This document shows positions 1 through 4,621 of a stretch of DNA of 7,373 nt, in pieces. Under the pieces are notes generated by a model that worked only from the letters and a program-made list of their open reading frames with translations, had not been told where the DNA came from and searched no databases. This stretch comes from Thermoplasmatales archaeon ex4484_36 (GTDB lineage Archaea > Thermoplasmatota > Penumbrarchaeia > Penumbrarchaeales > EX4484-36). The position numbers and the translations under genes were made by a program. The DNA lies in the NCBI GenBank assembly GCA_002254765.1, contig NJDV01000092.1:1-7373 (forward strand), read 5' to 3'. Position 1 is the first letter of the stretch. Every line of letters starts with the position of its first letter.

Positions 1-720
1 CGATTGTAGGTGGGAACGCCACTACATATAATGACACGGGACTTAGGAACGGTCAGAGGTATTATTATCGGGTGAGTGCGTTGAACGGAGTGGGGGAGAG
101 TGAGCTGTCGGAGGAGGTGAGTGCAACACCACTGGGTATGCCAACTGCGCCGCAAAATTTGATGGCAAGCGCAGGAGACGGATATGTAATTCTCACATGG
201 GAAGCACCAGCAGATGATGGAGGCTCATCAATTATAAAATACAAGATATATCGTGGGACGAGATCAGGTAATGAGGTTCTTCTCACCACAGTAGGGAACG
301 TTCTTACGTACAACGATACAGGAGTTACGAATGGTCAGATATACTATTACCGAGTGAGTGCGTTGAATGTGGTGGGAGAGGGAGAGTTATCGGAGGAGGT
401 GAGCGCTCTCCCGCAGACCGTTGAAACACCGCAGACTGTTCCATCTGCACCTCGGAATTTGGTAGCGAGGGGAGGAGACGGATATGTAGTTCTTACATGG
501 GAAGCGCCTGCGGATGATGGAGGTTCCCCGATTATAGGGTATAAGATCTATCGTGGTACGAGTCCGGGTAATGAAACTCTTCTCATCATAGTAGGGAACG
601 TTCTTACATACAACGACACGGGGCTTATGAATGGTCAGACTTATTATTACCGAGTGAGTGCGTTGAACGGGGTGGGGGTGGGTGAGTTATCGGAGGAGGT
701 CAGTGCAACACCCCAGAGTG
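1..720 (+). repeat. Tandem FN3-coding repeats, about 300-base unit
   Basis: The GGAGACGGATATGTA motif starts at 174 and recurs at 474, and the TYNDTG codons start at 24, 306 and 606. The last two units are thus exactly 300 bases (100 codons) apart, while the first spacing is 282 because its linker is shorter. Long stretches match at the DNA level, not only in protein, including third codon positions. This suggests recent duplication or gene conversion between units. Confidence 0.9.
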
Positions 721-881
721 CACCTACTCCGGTAGGTACATCTGCATCGGGAGGGTGGGGTAGTTTGCTCCTTTTGGCAGCTCTTGTGGTGGTCATTGTG
801 GTAATCGTTCTTATTGTACTCTTTGCCAGATGGAGAAAGGGAGAATCAGGAGAGAGTCAGGCCACTTCCATGGAAGAGTAG
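1..881 (+). CDS. Surface protein with tandem fibronectin type III domains and C-terminal membrane anchor (5' end outside window)
   Basis: The frame is open from base 3 to the TAG at 879-881, giving 292 visible residues with no start in view. It holds the end of one FN3 domain, two complete FN3 domains (about bases 138-425 and 438-720), a short Thr/Ser/Pro linker, a Gly-Trp-Gly-Ser segment, then one strongly hydrophobic helix (about 765-830) followed by RWRK and a short acidic tail. FN3 signatures visible in each complete copy are LTWEAP, DDGGS, YKIYRG, TYNDTG, YYYRVSALN and ELSEEVSA. The protein is therefore likely to be exported, displayed outside the cell and anchored by its C-terminus with the basic tail inside. 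FN3 arrays usually mediate adhesion or act as spacers beside a catalytic domain; the missing N-terminal part would decide which. Codons are richer in A/T than in the minus-strand genes. A terminator-like hairpin follows the stop. Confidence 0.9.
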   Translation, partial: IVGGNATTYNDTGLRNGQRYYYRVSALNGVGESELSEEVSATPLGMPTAPQNLMASAGDGYVILTWEAPADDGGSSIIKYKIYRGTRSGNEVLLTTVGNVLTYNDTGVTNGQIYYYRVSALNVVGEGELSEEVSALPQTVETPQTVPSAPRNLVARGGDGYVVLTWEAPADDGGSPIIGYKIYRGTSPGNETLLIIVGNVLTYNDTGLMNGQTYYYRVSALNGVGVGELSEEVSATPQSAPTPVGTSASGGWGSLLLLAALVVVIVVIVLIVLFARWRKGESGESQATSMEE

Positions 882-909
882 GGTTATTAAGGTCTGCAAC
901 AGGACAGCA

Positions 910-933
910 TCCAGTATTGACTGGAAGGTTTTT
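910..933 (+). terminator. Hairpin plus T-tract downstream of the FN3 gene
   Basis: A perfect 6-bp stem (TCCAGT at 910-915, ACTGGA at 920-925) with a four-base ATTG loop is followed three bases later by TTTTT (929-933). It lies about 30 bases after the FN3 stop codon. The short stem plus U-tract fits a terminator; archaeal termination depends mainly on the U-tract, so the hairpin may be incidental. Confidence 0.5.
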
Positions 934-960
934 AGAATGATGGGAGAGTAGGAGTTTATG

Positions 961-1310
961 TGTTCTCTCCTGTTGTCTTCTTTTCAACATTATGTTCCTG
1001 ATAGATGTGATTATGGAGGGGGAGAGATTCATGGGTGAGGGGTGTACAGGGATGGGGCGTCTTTATCTGAGGTGGACGTGGAGGAGTACGAGGGGGGGTG
1101 TATTATATCAAAGGGAAGGATTGCAACGAGGCGGGGGGAGTTCTCCGAGGTTTTGGAGGTTAAGATATTTCAGAGTGTTGATCGGGGAAATAAGACGGAT
1201 GGTGAGGGGGAGGGCTCCTGGGGGTGGGGGTCATCGTTGCTGTTATAGCTCCGGGAGTTGTTGTGAGAAGAGGGGTGGGGTTACTGGAGAATCGGAAGGA
1301 GTCCTTCTGA
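961..1310 (+). pseudogene. Decayed FN3 domain with C-terminal membrane anchor
   Basis: No single frame is intact, but an FN3 domain can be read across frames. In the frame of base 1009 comes DYGGGEIHG, then a TGA (1036-1038), then GVYRDGASLSEVD; this aligns with the DDGGSPIIGYKIYRG segment of the intact gene, with the stop at the position of the Tyr. At the seven-G run (1092-1098) the frame must shift to read VYYIKGKDCNEAGG, the usual YYYRVSALNxxG strand. At the six-G run (1133-1138) it shifts back to GEFSEVLEVKI, matching GELSEEVSA. After an acidic Gly-rich linker, a third shift in the G-runs at 1220-1230 gives a hydrophobic stretch (GVIVAVIAPGVVVRR), ending at TGA 1308-1310. The order FN3, linker, helix, basic residues is the same as in the intact upstream gene, but the sequence is divergent, so it is an older paralogue rather than a fresh copy. 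The upstream limit is unclear, and no start or ribosome binding site is evident. Confidence 0.65.
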
Positions 1311-1464
1311 AGTCTACAAAGCAGGTATCTCCGCGGGAGTCTTATTTACCTTCAATGTCAGAGATGGGTTCTGTCAACTTAACAGCCTCTGGTCGACACC
1401 ATCAAACACTGTCCGAACCCAATCCTGCTAATGAAAGCGCTCAAAGAGGACACCTGTCTGAAGG
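1311..1464. other. Gene-free stretch between converging transcription units
   Basis: With the decayed FN3 remnant this makes up the 583-base gap (882-1464) between the intact FN3 gene and the deacetylase. No recognisable protein signature, tRNA fold, CRISPR unit or mobile-element end was seen in it on either strand. Its only structure is a small inverted repeat at its edge with the deacetylase stop codon. Confidence 0.5.
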
Positions 1465-1470
1465 TCAGAC
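1456..1470 (-). terminator. Short inverted repeat at the 3' end of the deacetylase gene
   Basis: GTCTGA (1456-1461) and TCAGAC (1465-1470) form a perfect 6-bp stem with a three-base loop, and the stem contains the deacetylase TGA stop codon. No clear T-tract follows on the minus strand, so its role as a terminator is weak; chance is possible. Confidence 0.25.
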
Positions 1471-2274
1471 TCTCCAGTAGGAGCTCAGCTGCTCTCGGAA
1501 GCCCTTCAGGTGGGCGCTGTCACCGCTGTCCATCACGCTCCCGTAGCGATAGGTGGCCTCCTCCCCCCTCCCCACCAAGCTCAGGCAGAGCCCCGCAAAG
1601 ACCTCCGTGAGCGCTTCAAGGTGGTAGCCCCCCTCTAGCATGAAGGTTATCCGCCCCTCGCACACCCTATCTGCCAGCTCCTTCAGTTGCATGAGAAGCT
1701 CCACGTACCCCGGGGAGGAGAGGGAGAGGGATGCCAGGGGGTCCATGTAGTGAGCGTCCACCCCAAGGCTTACCAGGATCTGTTCCGGCCTGAATTGTTT
1801 AAGGATTGGAACCACAACATCTTCAAATGTCATCCTGAAGGTACCATCTCCATGGCCTGAGCTCATGGGAAGGTTCACGGTGAACCCTTCCCCCTCCCCG
1901 TGCCCCACCTCTGTGAGGGGACCCGTGCCTGGGTAGATTCCCCACTGGTGCGTTGATATGTAGAGCACCGAGGGGTCCTTAAGGAAGATGTCGTGGGTGC
2001 CGTTCCCGTGGTGAACGTCAATGTCAACGATTGCCACCCTCCCAGCGCGCCTATCCCTCTGAAGAAGCTTTGCAGCCAGGGCTATGTTGTTGAAGTAGCA
2101 GAAACCGCCGTTGTAATCCCACCCCGCGTGGTGCCCGGGGGGCCGAAGGAGTGCCACCGCTGGCTCCTTCTTGTCCCAGCTCCATAGGGCTGCCGTGGCA
2201 CCCCCGCCAGCGGCGAGGAGAGCGATGTCGTAGGTCTCGGTGTCGTGGAAGGTGTCGGGGTCCATCCAGCGGGG
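1465..2274 (-). CDS. Histone deacetylase family amidohydrolase, catalytic body (separated from its N-terminus by a frame break)
   Basis: This is the zinc-dependent deacetylase fold (histone deacetylase/AcuC/acetylpolyamine amidohydrolase superfamily), which removes acetyl groups from lysines or polyamines in the cytoplasm. Counting from the first Met (2263-2265; 266 residues) one sees MDPDTF at 1, RPPGHHAG near 41-48 with the His pair, DIDVHHGNGT at 81-90 giving zinc ligands Asp83 and His85, STHQ..YPGTG at 104-115, the third zinc-ligand Asp175 in DAHYMDP, and EGGY at 211-214 with the transition-state Tyr. All catalytic positions are therefore present. The Met at 2265 is not a natural start: MDPDTF normally follows about 75 further residues in this family, and most of these are encoded in another frame just upstream. 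The stop is TGA at 1465-1467. The substrate cannot be told from sequence; archaeal targets may be chromatin proteins, other acetyl-lysine proteins or small acetylated compounds. Confidence 0.88.
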   Translation of the reverse strand, partial: PRWMDPDTFHDTETYDIALLAAGGGATAALWSWDKKEPAVALLRPPGHHAGWDYNGGFCYFNNIALAAKLLQRDRRAGRVAIVDIDVHHGNGTHDIFLKDPSVLYISTHQWGIYPGTGPLTEVGHGEGEGFTVNLPMSSGHGDGTFRMTFEDVVVPILKQFRPEQILVSLGVDAHYMDPLASLSLSSPGYVELLMQLKELADRVCEGRITFMLEGGYHLEALTEVFAGLCLSLVGRGEEATYRYGSVMDSGDSAHLKGFREQLSSYWRV

Positions 2275-2407
2275 TGAGGAGGAGCTCTTCCTCCCACATC
2301 CCTACACTTCTTAGCCCCTCCACTATGCTCAGAAGCCTCTCAGGCCTCTCGGGGTGGTAGCCTGCGTGGCGATGTTCGAGATACCTCTCAGAGTACACCA
2401 CCTTCAT
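2270..2407 (-). pseudogene. N-terminal fragment of the histone deacetylase family protein
   Basis: ATG at 2405-2407 begins MKVVYSERYLEHRHAGYHPE, and RPERLLSIVEGL follows; this is the typical start of the deacetylase family with its HPExPxR signature. After residue 46 (LLLTP, ending at 2270) the frame leaves homology, and the match resumes at RWMDPDTF in a different frame directly across the junction. Relatives carry about 25-30 residues between these points (the segment with the LxxVHxxxYV motif), so the junction seems to lack roughly 75-90 bases as well as being out of frame. Joined length (943 bases) plus the missing segment would give the usual family length of about 340 residues. As given, this piece cannot yield a working enzyme alone. 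Confidence 0.8.
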
Positions 2408-2422
2408 TCCTTAATCACCCCC
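2404..2422 (-). promoter_or_regulatory. Shine-Dalgarno and ATGA stop-start overlap coupling receptor and deacetylase
   Basis: The upstream gene ends in TGA (2404-2406) and the deacetylase ATG occupies 2405-2407, so they share the four bases ATGA. A GGGGGTGA-type ribosome binding site lies in the end of the zinc-ribbon codons (GGTGA at 2415-2419), seven bases before the ATG. This fixes the start and suggests coupled translation from one mRNA. Confidence 0.8.
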
Positions 2423-3042
2423 TCTCTTCCGCACTTGGGGCAGCGGAAGCGGTAAGGGGGTGTATAATCCTCCGGTATCTCTATTTCGTTTCCGCACTTG
2501 CAGGTTATGGTGAAGGTGCCCTCTTCTTCTTCCTCCTCCCAGATGATCTCCTCCTCTTCCTCCAATGGAACAAGGTCCCAGATGGGCTTCTCCTCCTCTT
2601 CCTCCTCGGGGAGCTCTTCCTCTTCCTCCCAGGCAACCTCTTCCTCTTCCTTCTCCTCCCTCACTCTCCTCACCATGAAGGGGATCTCCTCCTCTTCGTA
2701 AGGAACCTCCTCCTCTTCCGGTGCCTCCTCCCTTCCCACCATGAAGGGGGTCTCCTCCTCCAGGTACTCCTCCGTGGCGAAGCCCTTCATGAGGTCCCTC
2801 TCGTACGCTGTCATCTCCTCCTCTCGGGGTGCCGTCTCCTCGGCAGTGGGCATGCTCTCAAGCGCCTTGCGGATCCTCTCGAGCTCCTCGGGTGCCTTCT
2901 CCTCTTCCTCCTTCTTCCTCTCCCTAGCCCTTCTCACCTCCTCAAGCCTCCTCTCCGCCTCCTCTCTCCTGCGCCTCTTTATGGCCAGGTACTCCCAGAC
3001 GAGGATTATGGCGAGGAAGGCTATCCCCGCTATCAGAAAGAT
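2404..3042 (-). CDS. Surface receptor, part 3: transmembrane helix, Glu-rich cytoplasmic tail and zinc ribbon
   Basis: The frame is open from just after a TGA at 3043-3045 to the stop at 2404. It begins with a membrane helix (FLIAGIAFLAIILVWEYLAI, about 3040-2980), then a stop-transfer run IKRRRR and a charged EEAERRLEEVRRARERKK coil. A long Glu-rich stretch follows with regularly placed hydrophobic islands (TPFMV, VPY, IPFMV, VAW, PIWDLVPL, IIW). It ends in a zinc ribbon with CKCG and CPKCG about 20 residues apart, each giving a Cys pair. Only a GTG at 2935-2937, after the helix, could serve as a start in this frame, and no good start precedes the helix, so this is the C-terminal end of the receptor encoded upstream rather than a separate gene. 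Topology: outside domains, one helix, acidic tail and zinc ribbon inside. The tail probably binds protein or nucleic acid partners; the partner is unknown. Confidence 0.8.
   Translation of the reverse strand: MFLIAGIAFLAIILVWEYLAIKRRRREEAERRLEEVRRARERKKEEEEKAPEELERIRKALESMPTAEETAPREEEMTAYERDLMKGFATEEYLEEETPFMVGREEAPEEEEVPYEEEEIPFMVRRVREEKEEEEVAWEEEEELPEEEEEEKPIWDLVPLEEEEEIIWEEEEEEGTFTITCKCGNEIEIPEDYTPPYRFRCPKCGREGVIKE
2510..2930. repeat. Low-complexity pyrimidine-rich (top strand) / purine-rich (bottom strand) tract
   Basis: The top strand is dominated by CTC, TCC and TTC triplets, and the bottom strand by GAG and GAA codons for the Glu-rich tail. It is interrupted by the hydrophobic-island codons. 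Such tracts can slip, form triplex DNA and cause read-mapping or assembly errors, which matters because frame breaks lie on both sides. Confidence 0.8.
2671..2760 (-). repeat. Duplicated PFMV-coding element in the acidic tail
   Basis: CACCATGAAGGGGxTCTCCTCCTC (top strand) occurs at 2671-2694 and at 2737-2760, differing at one base and 66 bases (22 codons) apart. It encodes EEEIPFMVR and EEETPFMVG on the minus strand. The flanks are simple GAG/GAA repeats, so the shared PFMV core stands out. Confidence 0.85.
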
Positions 3043-3055
3043 TCACCTCCTCAAG
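2934..3055. repeat. 13-base direct repeat flanking the transmembrane-helix codons
   Basis: TCACCTCCTCAAG is present at 2934-2946 and again at 3043-3055, 109 bases apart. On the minus strand both copies encode Leu-Glu-Glu-Val, once in the Ig5 frame (PLEEVN) and once in the tail frame (RLEEVR). The copy at 3043-3055 lies exactly at the point where the reading frame changes. Confidence 0.8.
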
Positions 3056-4621
3056 CGGCCCGTCGTCCGTCACAAGAACTAGCACTTCCACCTCCCCTTT
3101 CAGGGTCTCGTTCCCGTCGGGGTGGAGGACCGTCACCTCCGGCGGGTAGAGGTTGAAGAGGTTTATTATTATGGTGTCCTCCCCGGTAAGGTTGGTCCCG
3201 TCCCTCACCGAAGCCTTCAGGAAGTAGACGCCATTTCTCAGGCCGGAGAAGTTGTATATGAGTTGGTAGTACCCTTCAGTGAGAACACCCATCCCAAGGT
3301 CAAGCCATGTTCCCCCGTCGGAGGACAGGTAGAAGTGCATGGAGGAGGGTATTACGTTGCTGTCCCTGTCTGTTATCTCCGCTCTGAGTATGGTCAGGCC
3401 CCCTACGGTGGAGTTGGGGGCCGGACTTACTATTCTCACCCGGGGGGTGTAGACGTTCAGGATGTAGAGGGTGCCGTTCAGATACGCAATGGATGTTGTC
3501 CCGTTCACATCTGAGGCGTCAACCCTCAGGGAGTATATTCCATTGGGGAAGTCCCTCGTGTCAAAGACTCCCCTGAAGGTCAAGTTCTCATAGGTGTATG
3601 ATGTTAGGTTCACCGGGAGCCAGTAGGTCATATTGCTCCCCAGAAACACCGTGACCCCTTCCGGAAGGAAGTTTCCGTCCCTGTCGTATATCTCAAGGAC
3701 CACGGTCACCTCCCCCGAGAGCTGAATCCCCCCGACGGGATATATTATGTGGACAGTTGGGGGATAGCTGTTGTCTATGGTTATGTTCCCCGGGGTTGTG
3801 TACTCATCGCTCAGACCGTACTCGTTTGTCACGTTAGCCCGGAAGAAGTAATCCCCGTCGTCCACGGTGGTTGTGTCAAAGGGGATGGTGTAGAGGTTGG
3901 GGTTGAATATGGAGGGAGTGGAACTGGCCCCTATGAAGGTCCAGTTGGTCCCGTCGGGGCTTATGTATACCCTCACCCCGGGGGCCATGAGGACCCCGTC
4001 TCTGTTGTAGGCCAGCACTCTTATGTTCACCGTTCCGTGGAGGACCTCTCCTCCGAAGGGATAGTCTATTACCACCTCTGGGGGATGGGGGTTGAAGACC
4101 TCTAGGGGCCCTATTGTATCCCTGGCTGTATGCCCGTAGCCGTCCGTTATGTTGGCCATGAAGTACCAGTGGCCGTTTTCAATGCTCCTGGTATTGAGGG
4201 GGATCTGATATCTCCCGGAGGAGGTGACAGTCACATTTGCCACCTCCTCCCAGGATATGTTGTCCCTGGAGGCGTGAAGGTGGAGAGTGGCACCTACGAT
4301 ATCGCCATCGGGATCGAAAAGGTCAATCTCAAAGGTGTAGTTCTCCGCCAGTACTTCACCCAGAGCAGGCTTTACGATGTTGACTGTGGGCGGCAGTGGT
4401 TCTCTGGAGAAGAGCGTTATGACCGCAGTGTAGTTCCTTATGGAGTTCACGCGAGAGACCTCAATGACGTCGGTTAAGCCGTCACCGTTTATATCCCCCA
4501 CAGGGAATATCTTCTCCCCGAAACCGCCGTAGTCATAGGGTCCATAGAGGGCGTAGTCGTGGGCAGAGAGAGGAAGGCTCCCTGAGAGGGTTGAGGAGTT
4601 GAACCCTAGAACCGCCCCTGG
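2942..4621 (-). CDS. Surface receptor, part 2: last FG-GAP repeat and five Ig-like domains
   Basis: Homology starts near 4621 (PGAVLGFNSS), runs through an FG-GAP repeat (GDINGDGLTD, near 4500) and then five Ig-like domains of about 101-107 residues. Each starts with a PPxV or TPxV strand: Ig1 from 4393, Ig2 4084, Ig3 3763, Ig4 3448, Ig5 3145. They share the pattern 'P..G..L.G', 'D.DG', 'S.DG..W' and a C-terminal 'NG.Y...A...D'. Many NxT/S sequons (NYT, NVT, NIT, NWT) suggest N-glycosylation outside the cell. An ATG at 4499-4501 lies inside the FG-GAP repeat and is not a credible start. Ig5 has only about 34 native residues (to LEEVN, near 3040) before the frame runs into non-homologous residues and a stop at 2942. 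The real continuation, a membrane helix, is in another frame. These domains form the stalk between propeller and membrane. Confidence 0.85.
   Translation of the reverse strand, partial: PGAVLGFNSSTLSGSLPLSAHDYALYGPYDYGGFGEKIFPVGDINGDGLTDVIEVSRVNSIRNYTAVITLFSREPLPPTVNIVKPALGEVLAENYTFEIDLFDPDGDIVGATLHLHASRDNISWEEVANVTVTSSGRYQIPLNTRSIENGHWYFMANITDGYGHTARDTIGPLEVFNPHPPEVVIDYPFGGEVLHGTVNIRVLAYNRDGVLMAPGVRVYISPDGTNWTFIGASSTPSIFNPNLYTIPFDTTTVDDGDYFFRANVTNEYGLSDEYTTPGNITIDNSYPPTVHIIYPVGGIQLSGEVTVVLEIYDRDGNFLPEGVTVFLGSNMTYWLPVNLTSYTYENLTFRGVFDTRDFPNGIYSLRVDASDVNGTTSIAYLNGTLYILNVYTPRVRIVSPAPNSTVGGLTILRAEITDRDSNVIPSSMHFYLSSDGGTWLDLGMGVLTEGYYQLIYNFSGLRNGVYFLKASVRDGTNLTGEDTIIINLFNLYPPEVTVLHPDGNETLKGEVEVLVLVTDDGPLEEVNLSDSGDSLPRHNPRLGVPGHKEAQERGGGEEA

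Noticed and set aside
992..1480. A 162-codon open frame on the plus strand after the FN3 gene
   Set aside because: Its residues are low-quality Gly/Arg-rich sequence with no domain, while the other frames of the same DNA carry FN3-like pieces. It also runs into the deacetylase end. It is better explained as chance openness over a decayed gene.
2262..3060. Introns or inteins as the cause of the broken frames
   Set aside because: At these junctions sequence is missing, not inserted. No bulge-helix-bulge pattern, intein motif or intron-like extra sequence was seen.
2498..3082. Ser-rich plus-strand open frames opposite the Glu-rich tail
   Set aside because: They are the complement of GAG/GAA codons (TCC/TCT/CTC read as Ser), with no independent features.
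3122..4477. Several plus-strand open frames of 115-130 codons opposite the Ig-like domains
   Set aside because: They are shadows of the GC-rich minus-strand gene; the minus frame shows clear repeated Ig-like domains and the plus frames do not.
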